Positions 35,619 to 49,700 of a stretch of DNA of 64,000 nt are shown here, piece after piece. The notes under the pieces are model-generated. The model searched no databases. It saw only the letters and a list, made by a program, of their open reading frames with translations, and was not told the origin of the DNA. A program made the position numbers and the translations under genes. The DNA comes from Clavelina lepadiformis (Eukaryota; Chordata; Ascidiacea; Aplousobranchia; Clavelinidae): the NCBI RefSeq assembly GCF_947623445.1, contig NC_135246.1, positions 1,118,501-1,182,500 on the forward strand. Reading direction: 5' to 3'. The stretch's first letter is position 1. Each line of letters begins with the position of its first letter.

Positions 35619-37306
35619 TCGAGAATCCTTGCGTTGGTAATCCTTGCTTGAATGATGGGATTTACAACCGAACTAGTCGGGCAACGTTCACCTGCTAATA
35701 TGAAAACAACTGGAAAGGCGCCATTTGCAATGAAAGTTAGTTAGGAAACCTGGGAGATATTTTTTGTGATATTTTGCCTTTAAACACAGATTACAACTAC
35801 AAATTTCTACAAACTAAACAATAATAGGCTTCTTTCCATTCACGTTGCTCTTTCAGGGGTGACTTGCAGAAGACCGCCATTCCAATCATTGCTACGGATT
35901 GCCGAAATAGATGTGGAATGTTATGATGCGGGTTGTAAAGTTTTCCTCTTTTGAGCAAATGGTTTAGAGCATTTCCTTGAAACCCGACATGTAATATGCA
36001 CATATGCCGGACTAAGGAACCAACGCCCCCCCTCAAGTGTGCAGTGAGTTTAATTGTGGGACAACCTTCTGTGTAAATCGTACACGTGGCTTGTGTTTGG
36101 AATGTTTTGTGATGACGTATATATTGTAAAAAAGTAAATGTTTACACATTTCAAACATCACAATACTATCAATACACGCAAAAAAATAGTTTAGTCGGTG
36201 ATGCTATGCATCCTGGCAAAGGAAAATGAAAACTTGTCCATTTGAACGCAAACAGTTTACAGTTCAGACTTTGCTATGTCACCCAAGTCTGGGAAAGAGT
36301 TTCGCAATGAATTGCAATAAGTCGTAAGTTCTCTCCCGCTTAAAATTTTTCTTGTATTGTTCGCACTTGTTAAACCGAATGGAGCCCATGTTGATCCTGA
36401 TCTCCATCTTGTGGTAGAGGTCAACGGGTCAGAAAACGATCAAACGCCAACGCCAACGGGTGGTGCAATATGCGAAGTAGAGTCAACAGAAATCATGGTT
36501 TGAAACAGGCAACTTTGTCTCAACGATGGAATTTATGAGTTTTAAAAGGAATTTTGTGGCGCTATTTTCAAGTTTTGATTAATTTGCAGTCTTAATTTAT
36601 TAATTAATTTAAAGTAATTTAATGCGCAATTTGTAAAGAACGTACCCTTGGTGCTTATGTCTTCAGATATGGGAAACAAGACATATAAGGGTTATAGAAT
36701 CCCATTAAATTCCGACGAAGCAGAAGAAACTTGCGCTTAATTGCCTGGGCGACTGCAGCGAAAACGGACAAAATGTTTGAAACACTCATGAGCCGTCTAA
36801 CACCGTCTAACACCGTCTAACGTGGGATTTATCACGTTGTAATGAAAAGTGTCGAAGGAACTTGGCGATGTTCTGATGGAAGCCGGGCTTTCTCTACGTG
36901 GGCAGCGTGAATTTCAACGTTGGGGCCAACCTGGTAACTGACGTAATTCTGAATTGTGTGGTACTTTGCAAACGATTAATGGCAAATGGAACGATATTAA
37001 TTGCCAAATATTGCATCGCTTTATATGCGAAATAGGTAAGCTACTGCTAAGTTGCTTGGTAAGCCACATCAATTTTTATGAGTTTAAAGAAAACCTTCTG
37101 CACCAAAGTGTTTTAAAAAAAGTATTAATATATTGCTAAAGAGTTAAATTCATGTTTAAAAACAAATTGTGTTTCACGGAACAGCTATCATTGGAACATT
37201 GATCCATGCAACAGCTATCCTTGTCAGAATAAAGGGAATTGAAGAAAGACAGAGAAGTCTTTTGCATGCGAATGCGTTGAACCTTATTTCGGAGATACTT
37301 ATTAAG
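35619..37306 (+). pseudogene. Decayed EGF / C-type lectin / EGF gene
   Basis: Three domain remnants in order. EGF-like exon 35619-35735 after TTTTAG: NPCVGNPCLNDGIYNR ... FTC, stop, YENNWKGAIC, where two expected Cys are Tyr (TAY) and TAA interrupts. C-type lectin exon 36667-37035: GYRIPLNSDEAEETCA then TAA, LPGRL, a GRLA-like region, DGSRAFSTW, then in another frame FQRWGQPGN and LCGTLQTINGKWNDINC, RFICEIG with a clean donor. Second EGF exon from 37184: DPCNSYPCQNKGN, TGA, FACECVEPYFGDTY. Three CCGTCTAACA units (36793-36821) disrupt the lectin frame. The domain order resembles lectin-type adhesion or immune receptors of tunicates. Clearly non-coding now as a full protein. Confidence 0.8.
36793..36821. 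repeat. 10-bp triplication inside the lectin pseudogene
   Basis: CCGTCTAACA is repeated almost three times. A 10-bp unit shifts the reading frame of the lectin domain. Confidence 0.9.
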
Positions 37307-38411
37307 CGGAAATTGAGCATTTTACCGACTAATGTGTTAATTCTGAAGAATCATCTTGGCAGAAGCAAGAAATCCTTCACATATCTAAATTTTAAATAGT
37401 TCTAAAGTTCTTTCTGTGTGTTTGCACGCAGTTATCTGTATTGTACATTCATCGAAGAAATGGTCCATGTTTTAAAACATCTTTTTCCAATTACTCTGTT
37501 CCAAATGCATAATAACAACGATGTAATAACAGCGGCAATTGCATGCATATATGTGTATTTGCTCTATTTAGCTTTATAACTTGCAGGTTTTGATTCATAC
37601 AGCAATTCTCCTTGACAAAATAACCAAAATTGCGGCCATGACGGACTTACGGTTGCTTACGTGCCCAGCAACCATGGTAGCACACACGGAACGAATTTGT
37701 TACTGTTCTTAAAACAAAAAGTTTGTGTGCATGTAGACCATATCTTTTTATAAGTTATTCCTGTAACATCCATTGTAGCCTATTAAAAACACATTCCATT
37801 AAAAATTATGGTTGGCCCATCGTGTTTCACTGTCGGTAAATTTTGTAGCTTTTACTCTTGCATGTTCTTGCATAAGCCACGGAATTTAACATTTCTTTGG
37901 TTTAGGAGCCGCTAAACACCAGAAAATGCCATAAAATCCTTGTTTGTTTTTTTATAGACTGAATTTACTAAAAGGCTGATTACTCGAAAATTTCTCCTTG
38001 GGGCTCTCTGAACTTTTTCATGTCAATTTAGTGTGCTTTGGACCATTCCAATTGGTATGTATGCTTTGGATCTTTACTTGGCTCTCGCAGGAAACACTCT
38101 ATTCATTCTTGATCATTCAAGAGTCATTCCTATAGTTTACTTTATTATGGCGTAGTAAGAACTCCCTATATTATGTCATGATTAAACAATAAATTTGCGT
38201 TCTTTACCATTTATTAATATCATTAACTGGTTAACTACTACATATTATTACAAATCTTGCAGAACACGAGTCAATAAAGGCAAAAATACATAGGCCTACT
38301 TTTGAATAAACACACAAAAGTAAAATTTCAATTTCTTAGCAAAATAGATGGCAATATACCGTATTACTGATATAATATTTACTAAAACCCTATAGCGATA
38401 TATCACAAACG
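37307..38411. other. Intergenic, no gene recognised
   Basis: AT-rich, between the lectin pseudogene and the 3' end of the sulfotransferase gene. No exon, RNA or clear repeat seen. Confidence 0.5.
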
Positions 38412-41400
38412 TTATATGGGACATCCACCGTGATTGTCAACCATATAGCGAGCTAGATCGTAGGACAACACTTTGTCTCTGTTCTCTAGTTTTAACAACT
38501 TCCTGTAAAGAATATTGACGAGATAAGTGTCGTTGTAGGTCTTCGGGATCGAATTGAAAAGATCTTTGAAATCAAACTTGCGTTTTATTATCCCGTTGCT
38601 ATCGTTCTGCAAACTCGTTGTAACTCCCCTCAGTTTTCTGAGTTTCGTGATATCGTCGTCCATTCTCTCACGTCCGTATTCATCCACTTTCCTCCATAAT
38701 GTGGCGTTGAAGTGACGGTATAAGAATATATCCTGCATAGAACTTACTTCAAGATTTTGTAGATATAAAGGCAAGTTAGCTTTTGCCTGATAACATTTAC
38801 CAAGTAGTTCTTGGTTTTCAGTGGTTCTGTTACAGTGATAGAAAGTTCATATTCAAGCTAAGATGCGTGATAAATTCACATGAATACGTTGTATAGCCTA
38901 CCGCCTTGAATTTGTCAGTAATCTTACCAGCTTAAACATTTTCTCAAACTTAGCGCATCTTTCTGGATAATCATCCAGGTTATAATGACGATAATTTTTC
39001 ACTTTTTTGTTTTCATCAAATAACATGTCTTCCCATGTCATGTTCATCACATTCTAAAAAATTACTCTCTTGAAGAAATCTTGTCTTTTTCACGGAAATT
39101 ATTAGATGTGGTTTGAACAATTTACTTTTAATAATTAATAAATAATTATTAATTTAGCGATTAGTAATTTAATTAGTAATTTCAACTAATTTTACCTTTA
39201 ACATAATCAACGATTCGTCCATGTGTTCATTTATCATTACCAGATCAATTCCGGAATCAAGTATCGCAATATTCTTCTTCATTTCCTCCTCGTCTTCAAG
39301 GTATGGATCTAATCCCAAATCGTAAGCTTGCGGATTTTTACTTCTGTTATACAAATATTTTGCAACTTTTGATATTTAGCGTAAAAATCTTAAAAATCAC
39401 GTAAAAATTAAAATCAACAAACTCACCTGAAGAAATAAGGGATATTTTGATGAAGATTTTCAAAAGCTAAATCAGAATATTCCAGCACGTCAATATTCCG
39501 ACCTTCAGCTATATGCAAGTATGGGTAAAGAAAACAGTTTGCTTGCAGTTGTTTCTCCACTTTGACCTTTAGTTCGCTCAAGCCTTCCCCTGGCATATGT
39601 TTACCGTAGTAGAAGTTGAACGATGATTGAAACTGTGCCCAGGGTTGGCGAATGATGGTAAATACTCTTTCAAAATTGACGTTAAGAATAATTTACATTG
39701 TACTTGATATTCACGAAAAGCTATCTAACAGTAAGCAGTAACAACGTGTTTATCAACTTTAACGTAGCTATTGATGTTACCATTACCTGGCTCTTTTTGG
39801 CATCATATTTTTAACTAGAGTTAGATTTAAGCGGCTATGTCTATAAATGGCCGTTTTCATGCATTCGTTCTTCTTGTCTGTTCCAGTGGCATTTTTCAAA
39901 CGAAACAAGAACCTTTGTTGCATACTGCCCGGGTATCCTCCAAGAAATGGATTTACATAGCAAAGCTCCTGGATTTACAAACTAGGTCTTATTAATAAAA
40001 AGTGAGCTTACAGTTGAACAGTCAGAAATTGACAACAAGCGGTGTCAGTCGACCGGTTTTTTCAAAGCTCGTCTTAAATTATAAACGCTTAGCAAACGGG
40101 TTGATAAATAGATATTTTACGTTTCTGTAATACATTCAGTTTTTTTTATTCATTCAATTTTTTATGCTTACTATAACACATTCATTGTGTACCTCCTGTA
40201 TGTTAATGTATAAGTACAGTGGAATTCGCAGTTTCAACAACTTCAAAACTTTTGCAATGTTAGAATAAACTAAAAAATACATTTAAGCATCAAAATCACG
40301 CAAGCGTGCACAATTTACCATTCATCATTTCTGCTTGAAATTAGAACTGACGGAAGAGCAAAACGTGACAAGTAGGACAATATGAAAGTTCGTGTACAAT
40401 GGCGTATAAAAATGGAGTCACTTTCAACGGTGTAAGGTTTTTCTCGGTTATTAAGGGACTCTAAGATTAATGTATTACACATAATAACTCCTTACCGGTG
40501 AATTGTAACATTTTTTATTAAGGGTATGTTCTATTAAATTTTAAAGAAATATTAGAAATGAAAGACGCCAACGAAAGGTAAAATTGGTTAGAGATAAATA
40601 TTCACCTGTTGTAAAGAATTCCTTTTAATGTAACGGACGGCGATACTCTTCACAGTTGTGCTTCCCGTCTTATGAGTTTTTACAAATACAAACGGTCTCC
40701 ACGTTAAGCACTGTTCAGGCTAAATATAAGCAAATATTGTTATCTTTATCTGCTTAGCGTGTTATTCAATTCAGAGACAGCTTAGCTACTGTATGGTCTG
40801 ATCTGTAGTCAAGGAAGTTTATGGCTTAGAAAAACCGCTAATGACTCAGTGTGTTTGTTTATGAAGTGAAATAACTTGAAGCACAGTTACACGCATGTTT
40901 TTTCGGTAGTTTTGTGCATGGATTAAGCTGCCTAAGTTACCTCGTGTATATACAGAGATGTAACCAGAATGAATCTGGTGCTAAAACACCATTTCAAAAA
41001 CTTTTCGTCTGCGAAACCCTGCAGGGTTATTTAAGTCGACAAGGAACCCTCAATACGCTAGAAACGTCAAATAAACATAAACGGTTTTTGCTTAATTTGT
41101 CGTTATTTAGGTTTGGTGAAGTGAAGAAGCTTAAACAAAATAAAGCGTTCATGTATTTATTTCCTAATTTCAGCCAAAGTTTCATCATATTCGTACAATA
41201 CAGTTTCTTAAAGTAAGTTTCTATGTTAACAGGGAGCCAAGCCTGATTGACACAAACATAGTATATAAAGATTATGTGGTAGTTTCACTCGTGTACGCGC
41301 TCGCCTCCAAATACATACCTTATCAGTTGGCTATTGCACCTGTTTAGTCACTTTCCTGAGCTAATTGGGATTGTTAAGTGCTAGGCTACTAACCAGTTAG

Positions 41401-42132
41401 CCTATTGTAACTTTTGCTAAGTCAAACAGAACCGGTAGGCCAGACTGCTATCTTTGCATACTGCGCGGCGGACATAAATTTCGTACTTTTGTAATGCGCG
41501 GTTGACCAATTTCCTTATCAATTTCGGGACATATTTGCACGGAACTTTGGTTCCAGTTGAGTAGAGTAAAAAAGAAACTAAACAGAAACACAAAACCGGC
41601 AAAAACTGCAGTCTGGCCCGTAGATGCGGTTATGGTAAATTAGGTGACAGACAACTTGGTCAAGGAGGGCAATGGGGGTTTGGTACAGTTGCTCACAGCC
41701 AAATCATCCCTCCGCCGAGAGGTATTAGTGCTCTTTAATAATTTGAGTAGGCTATTAAACGACATTGCTGTTATAAATATCGAATTTTAACCGTCTTTTA
41801 TGGATACAATTTCTCTATGGAACCCACAGTGAGAAACTCTGAGCTAAAGACTCCAGAAATAAGACAAACACAATGCAATGCGTACCAATAAGAATGAAAT
41901 CCCTTACCTGTCTATCATCGTACTGTTGAGCCATTGAAGCAGAGGAAATCTCTTTCTGACTTATGTTGCTAACTATTTTCAGGGGAAGATCCGCTGCTGC
42001 TATTCTATTTGTTGTTAATAGACTTTGATTGTAATAAAAAGCAATGGCATACAATGCAAATATCAAAGCTATTAACGCTTTAGTTTTTTTGAGTCGTCCA
42101 TTTAAATATCTCCAATTTATAACGTTGCTCAT
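38412..42132 (-). CDS. Galactose-3-O-sulfotransferase-like enzyme (Gal3ST family)
   Basis: Predicted 469-residue type II Golgi membrane enzyme that would transfer sulfate from PAPS to galactose of glycolipids or glycans (GAL3ST1-4 family). Exons, minus strand: 42132-41908, 40719-40606, 39968-39787, 39666-39427, 39343-39196, 39053-38928, 38786-38412; splice sites and phases fit throughout. Seen: a short cytosolic basic N-terminus, one TM segment (about residues 19-34), the PAPS 5'-phosphosulfate loop FVKTHKTGSTT (about 87-97), FTIIRQP and FQSSFNFYYG (3'-phosphate-binding region), NPQAYDLGLD, DLVMINEHMDESLIMLK, and YRHFNATLWRKV near the C-terminus. An upstream in-frame ATG at 42147 would add five residues; I prefer 42132 (MSNV). 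Stop TAA at 38414-38412. Which GAL3ST it equals cannot be told. Confidence 0.92.
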
Positions 42133-42147
42133 TTTAAGGAAAATCAA

Positions 42148-43745
42148 TCAAAATCTACAGCAGCAAATTAACTACACTCCCATATCATAACTCATAAACA
42201 CTATGTCTGTTACTTATCAATGAATAGGTTGAACTCTCATTCGATAAATATTGCACAAAAGCATTTTAACACACCGAGCCATTTTCACGCATCACAATTT
42301 TCTTGGTCACATGTTTCTGTGTTAATTACAGAATATTATCACCAGCTGAATAATTGCAAAATGTCTCGAATACTTCCATTCGAATGTCGAATGTCTCGAA
42401 TACTTCTTTGTTTGTTGTTCTTACTGACATGTCTGTTTCGATTCAAGGTTCTTCCGTTTTAACGATTCACTTTTTATATAGGTCAGACAGAGGACGGTAA
42501 CTGCCACAAAAGTACTTTCTTTGAAAGATTAAGATCACCTGATAACAAGACAGTTCTAATAAAGCTTTCGTCAACTTCATTTGTATTGACGTACAGCTTG
42601 GATACAGGTATTAGCTTCATATTATTAACATCATCCCACTGCATTTGTTAGAGCCCAGTGCTCTATGCAACAGAGATCTATCAATTGATTTCCGAACGTT
42701 GGCAGAGCAAAGAATAGCAAACCATCGCAAAGCGGATGCGTGAGACTGTGTTGTCGGGCTGTTGCGCGACTTGAAATGTGGCAGATAAACAATTCCTTGT
42801 CACACATACGCGCGTTGGTATGCCAACATGTATACGGATACTGAACACTCTAAATATGTTCGGTATTGACATGTCCCACTTTGCCCCACTTTGCCCTATT
42901 ACCGCCAAAACCAACCAAAGAGATTCCTTTAGATATGGGAAGTTCTAGTTTTATAACTTTTTCTTAGTTTTATGAATTTACTTGCCAAAAAATTTCAATT
43001 GAAAAACTGTTCTCAGCCCGAGGATTATGACACCATGCCATAATGCTAAATTTTGTCGTACAATGAAAATATGAACTTTTCCCACTCATTGAATTCACAA
43101 CACTGGGGCTTCCCCCTCAAACGGCGCGAAGCATTGATCAGGGGGTTTCAAGATTTTCGTCACCGTCAACATGCCAGCCTGACAAGAAAGTAGGGCAGTT
43201 TTCAACGAGAAATCGTGCTTTCAAAGACGCAATTTTTGGCGTGTCAGCGTGCACTGAAGCCTGAATTGTTTGTTTATTTGTTATAAATTGTCGTTCAAAC
43301 AACCCGTTTTTGTTTGTTTATGATAAGTCGACGTGATGAGTAAAATATTCGCAGTGCAGGTGCCACACTGTACACTATATGGTTTGTTAGACTGCTACCT
43401 ACCTTACAGGCTACAGCCATTGCATGTATAGCTTAAGATCGAATCCGGCCTAGCAAGCAATTTTTGCATGCGGTTCAGCTTTCATTCTTCAGTTCTTGTT
43501 GCAATTGCTCTGCTGCTGGTTGTGTTGTATTAAATGAAGTGAAACTAGCTCACAGAAAAAGTTGAGACTGGAACAGTGCCCTAAAGGAAGTAGCTTTCTA
43601 GGCTACATGCAGTATTTAAAAAAATTACTTTTGACAAAGTTACTTTATATGCAAGCATGTGCATGCACTGTAAATGTATTCCTCCTAACGATGTTGTTGG
43701 TGAATCTCAAAAGTATTTTTGATATTTCAGGATAATTAAGTGTTG
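42148..43745. other. Divergent intergenic region between Gal3ST and MLH1
   Basis: The two genes are transcribed away from each other, so both promoters should lie here. I see no clear TATA box. A small CCCCACTTTG direct repeat occurs at about 42878-42897. No gene recognised. Confidence 0.5.
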
Positions 43746-46700
43746 ATGGATGCCAGACAGACTGTTATAAGAAGACTCGATGAAAAAGTTGTTAATCGAA
43801 TTGCTGCTGGTGAAGTTATACAAAGACCTGCTAATGCTGTGAAAGAATTGCTCGAAAACTCACTGGATGCCGGCGCCACCTCTATAACTGTATGTTTTCA
43901 CCATTGTGGTTATTGATGTCATACACTTTAATCTTAAACTTATGAAAATCTCTGTTTTAATCAAACTTTGTGACCATTTTTTCACAACTTGCGGTCACCA
44001 AACTTATCTGTGCACATTGACCATTAAACATGTCAATGCCTTTTCTGAAGAAAATTTTTAAACACATGTTTAATTACAGTCAATTATAGTTATGTGCAAA
44101 TACTTTGACAAAATGCATCTATCCATAACTGAATGTAAGTGTAGCCAGGGCTCTGGCGTGACGTGCAATCATTGTCCAGCTCAAATCATGCGGAAACTTC
44201 CCAGGCAGAGGATATTATGCGTATTATAGTTCATGTCATACTATGACAGTCTTATCATAATTTCGAGGTTGTTCAATTAATATTTGAATTATATCATATT
44301 GTTATCCGTTATATCATATTGTTGTTAGTTGTAGTATGTATACTTGAAGGTATCCATCAAATTTGGTGGGTTGAAACTGTTACAAATACTTGACAATGGC
44401 CATGGTATACACAAGGATGATTTGGAAATCGTTTGCGAACGATTCACCACAAGCAAGTTGAAGGAATTTGATGATCTGAAAGCAATCAGCACATTTGGTT
44501 TCAGAGGCGAGGTGATTCTGTGAATTAAGTATAATTTAGTTTATGTAACTCTAAGACAAGATTTTGCACTTAAAATACCTGTAACTAATTTTTTTTACAT
44601 CGTGCCTTCTATGACAATAGTTCCTGGCTAGTACATCTATCATCTATAAATAATTGTATATATATGTGCATGCCTATGTATGTGTGTGCATTGTGCAATT
44701 GACTAACATGGTCAGTATGTTTGTCTCTCAGCTGCAAACCAGAAATCCTTTGTAACAGCGTTTGTGGTGTTATTGTTAACGGTGGGGAAATGTTAAAGTT
44801 AATTTTAAAATTATGTCTCAAATGATAGTATTGATGCATAGGACAAGTAATTGATTAGTATAGAAGACATGCGACACAATGAACAGACCTTCAAACCAGT
44901 TTATACATCGTCCATTGTCTCTACTTATATATGGTATATATATTACACATCTATGAGGATTAATTAACTTATAATATGTTCCTTGCAGGCATTAGCCAGT
45001 ATTAGTCACGTGGCGCATCTCTCCATAGTGAGTCGTACTCCAAACACACAGTGCTCATACAAGGCTTCTTATTTGGATGGTAAGTGCCACATAAAACCAT
45101 GTTTATATATTTCCCATACTTTCTGCTCAGTTACATTTATTTATGATTTTTCTTTTTTCTTTTTTAACGGTCAATAATGACGAAAATGTATTACAGTGTT
45201 GTTTGTTTGCATAAAATGTAAAAACACTTGCTAAATTATTCATTCAGCCAAATTTCTTGAGAGAAATTTGTCGTGAAAACATTGCAGATATTTTAATGTT
45301 CTGTTATCCTTTGCCCTGTATTTCTCGTAGTTATTACTCCTAGTAACACTTGAGCATCCTACAGTGGTTATCGTAATATTATCAGGAAGATTGAAAGAGA
45401 AGCCGAAGCCAACCGCTGGAAACGTTGGTACACAAATTACCGTAGAAGATTTATTTTACAATGTTCCCACCAGGCAAAAAGTCTTTAAAAGTCCATCAGA
45501 GGAACACCAAAAAATAGCAAATGTCATTACCAGGTGAGGGAACATCTCAATAAGTTTAAAATCAATTCGTGTCAACACCTCATCAAATGTGCATCATATT
45601 ATCCAAATTTTGCACGATGGTATAGTACGATATGATAATCTTTATTCTCGGACTGAGAAAAGCCTTTGTACGACTTAAACTCGGCGATGATTTCTAATCA
45701 TTCGAGCCTAATGATGTATATATGGAAGTTATATTCTCTGTTTGTGACAAAAATACTACTACGAGCATTTTTGAAAGGTATGCGGTTCATAACTCTGGTA
45801 TATCATTCACGCTACGGAAATTGGACGGTGAAGCAGCATTATCTAAAGGTGTGAGTGTAAAGACACAAGCCGGCGCAACTTGTATTGAAAATATTGCTTC
45901 CCTGTTTGGAAGATCTGTCGGCGGAGAATTAATTGAAGTACTTCAAGAAGATAAACCTTTTAAATTGAAAGTAAGTTGTTAGCTGTCGTATTTGATTTCT
46001 CCGATCTAAAACTACTAAACTATTGAATTAAAATTTATTTTTAAGTTGTGGAGTTACTTTAATTTGAGTGAATTCTTTTTTGTATTAAGCCAAGTCAAGC
46101 TAATGACTTTTCATTCAATGTACTGTGTATTATAACAGTTTAATTTTAAAGTAGTTTTGACTAAAACAGAAATTGGTATGAAAGGGTTCTGACGTTTCAA
46201 ATTAAAGTTCGAATTGTCTTGCCTTTTGAAGTAAAGTATAGTTGTTTGTCCAGATAAATGATCGTTTTACGTTTTATGTAGATCAATGGTTACGTCAGCA
46301 ACGCAAACTGTTCCATGAAAAAAATGGTCTTTCTTCTCTTCATAAACAATCGCCTTGTCGAGTGTTCTGGCTTAAGACAAGCACTTAACGCGGTTTACCA
46401 GGTAATGGGATTTTCTGCAGTCATTTCGCAGGATGATGCGTATTTCATGCACCAATGACATGTTGGATTCTACCTCAGGCATATCTACCAAAGGGTGGTC
46501 ATCCATTTGTATATTTAAGTTTGAAAATGGACACAAATAATCTTGATGTTAACGTTCATCCTACAAAACATGAGGTAATTTGATGATAGTGTAACACAAG
46601 CTAATGTTGCTGTTATCCTGTTAGCATTTTTTCAGCAAATATTATGTGTTACACTTCGACTTGTAAATAAAAGATCTTACTTGGTTTAGGTTGGTCATAT

Positions 46701-49700
46701 TGGGCAGTGCATGTTACATAATGTGTGATTTTTCAAATAAATGTAAATGCTGGATACTGGTTCTATTATTTCTATCCTGGTGTATTTTACATTTAATGTC
46801 ATGCAGGTGCGTTTCTTACATGAAGAAGCCGTCATAGAAAGTGTACAGACCGCAGTGGATGCTGCATTGCTGAAATGTGATTCTTCTAGAAAGTTCTACA
46901 CCCAGGTTGGTTTAGTATCAGTGGCTATTGGGATATGCTAACAGAAAAGTGTCTTGTGAGATAACTTTGCCTAGCATACCGTGCATGTATCCAATATACC
47001 AGAGCTTCTCAAACTATAGATCGCAACCTCGCTCATGGTCGGAAACAAATTTAACTTTTATAAATTGAATTGTTTTTTTTGTTATTTTTTATTCGCTTTG
47101 CATTTGTATGATTTCGCCGAAACAAAGACAAAAATACCACTTGAGATTTGTGATTGGACGTTTATTGTTTTAACATCATTAACCTGTAGGCTACCCATGA
47201 AGGCTACCTCTCAAGGGGTCGCATGGAAATTTACTTTCTAAAATAGGGTCGCAGAACAGCAAAGTTTGAGAAGCCCTGCAATATACAAGTATATACGGTC
47301 CCTGTGTTGTATATACAGTATCTAAACTAAGTTACTCTCCTCAGTTACGTTTTCTAGTGTATTCTTCGAATGTATGTATAGTTTGTGAGTAAACGCTCTT
47401 CAGTTTTACATTACTTTAGTACTCACTTTTACTTTCTTCCTCTCACTTAAACGCAATCATGATTTTTTTATTTGTATTACAGAAGCTGATACCTACCTCG
47501 TTGAAAGTTTCATCTGATGAAAAATCTTCATCAAAAGATAAACAGCCTACTCAGAACAACGCGGATGTAAGTAATTTGTGACACCTGTGGTTTTAAACTC
47601 CTGGTAAATGTTAAAATTCAAAGTAAATCCTATTAGCAGCACTTGCAATTACTATGATGCAGAAATGTATGTTTTTATTGGATTAACTACTCTCCCACCA
47701 AAATATTACTTTTAGTAAATGTTTAAACCAATGTTAATTTTCTCTATAAATCAGAAGCCAACAAAAAAATATGACCATCAACTAGTTCGCACCGACAGTA
47801 AATTGCAGAAACTCGATAGTTTTCTACAAAGACCACAGACCAGCACCGATCCAAAAAGGTATATTTTTGATTCGCTTAATTTTACTTGAGCGTGACCTAA
47901 AAGACAAAGACAAAGGCATTTGGTGATTACATGTTTTATACCATTTCTTTGTATAAAAGTTTAAAAAAACTGCCGCCAAAAAGAACGAACACAGACGAGA
48001 CCGTTACGAATTTTCCGAAGAGAAGACAGATTCGACTGACAAGCGTTCTAGAGTTGCAGGAATCTGTAGAATCATCGAAAGATGACGGTGGGCTTTATTG
48101 GTTAATATAAGACACTGTGTTTTGCACAGAAGACAGTCGTTTGCATGATCTCGTCTTCTAGTGAGTTGTCAATTGTGCAACAAAACTCTTTTACCTATAA
48201 TACCAGTATCTCTGTTTACTATTTGTAAGCGCGCCATCTGTGTATTCTACTTGAATTAGAAGTTATTTATAAGCGGTTAGATATTTAAGTAGGAAGATAT
48301 GAGCAGCGAAACTTTTTAAGAGGAAAATATGCTACTAACAGTTAAAAAATAACAAAAAAATCGGTTTTGATTACTTGCTTAAGAAGTGACTTTCAGAATT
48401 TTGATTTCAGTGCAAGAGAAAATTGTAGCATTTCCAGCAAAACTTTTCTGCACCGAATTCCAGCATTGTACTTTTTTCAGATATTACAAAACTGCTTCAC
48501 GATCACACTTTCGTTGGATGCGTTGACGCGGAATTAGCCCTGATTCAACATTCAACAAATCTTTATCTTGTCAACACCGCAAAGTTGACGCAGGAATTAT
48601 TTTATCAAATTATGCTGCGAGATTTTGGCAATTTTGCCATGTTTCAACTTTCCGTAAGTTACAATTGAAATAATATCATTCTCGGTTTTCAATTTATGTT
48701 CAACACTGTGGCAAAAAATGGAACACAGCTTTTGCTGTTTGGTTATAACAACTACAGTACTATATGATACCATACGCTGTCACATAAAATTAACAATAAG
48801 ATAAAACAGGGAAAATTTTGTTGTGTGGCGTCAAATCTTTATCCTTGTACTGAGAAAAGTCTTTGCCCAAACTTAACTCAGCGATGATTCCACAACATTT
48901 ATTGCATAATCTTACGTTTCTCACAGGAACCCGCATCAATCTTCGAACTCGCTATGCTCGGGTTAGAGTTGAAAGAATCTGGATGGTCACCGGCAGATGG
49001 CAGTAAGGAGAACCTTGCCAAATATATCGTCACTTTCTTATCAGGAAAAGCAAATATGCTCAAGGATTACTTTTGCCTTGACATCGTTGTAAGTATTTTC
49101 CCAACCGACAGTAAGCTTCTGTCTTTACGGCAATTTATCCTACTGTTTATAAACGGTGTTTTGAGGAGTTTTTGGTTTCGTATTTCAATCGTGTCACTCA
49201 CAATTTTGTTGTCTGTGTTTGACAGTGGCAGAGAGTGAAATTCACCAATTGTTTATAATTTGTCTATTTTCTCAGGACGAAAACATCGTTGGGATTCCCC
49301 TGCTATTGAAAAACTATTCGCCTGAGTTGGAGCGGCTCCCTTTGCTTGTTTTGAGGTTGTCGACTGAGGTTAATTGGGAATCGGAAAAAGCTTGCTTCGA
49401 CACGTTTTGTCGAGAAATGGCTCGGTAATTTCCTACTCGTATAACACAGCTGGGAAATATTTGAAAGTCGTTCCCAGCAACGCCCCGATTTTACGACCTA
49501 AATTTCCAAGATAAGTTTGTTTTATCGTTGGCATTTTACCGCAGTCAATATTCGACCCGCGTCATATGACAGCTCTAGTTAGTCCTTTGTAGCAGTGTCA
49601 TAATAGACATCTCACGTCTTAGGTTTTACACGGTGCGGAGAGGAATCACCGACAGTTCCGAACCTGAGGAGGCCAGCATTGCTAGCTCAGAATCATCTAA

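Noticed and set aside
41417-41602. Open frame in the first intron of the Gal3ST gene
   Set aside because: No family motif; exons 1 and 2 already join in phase without it.
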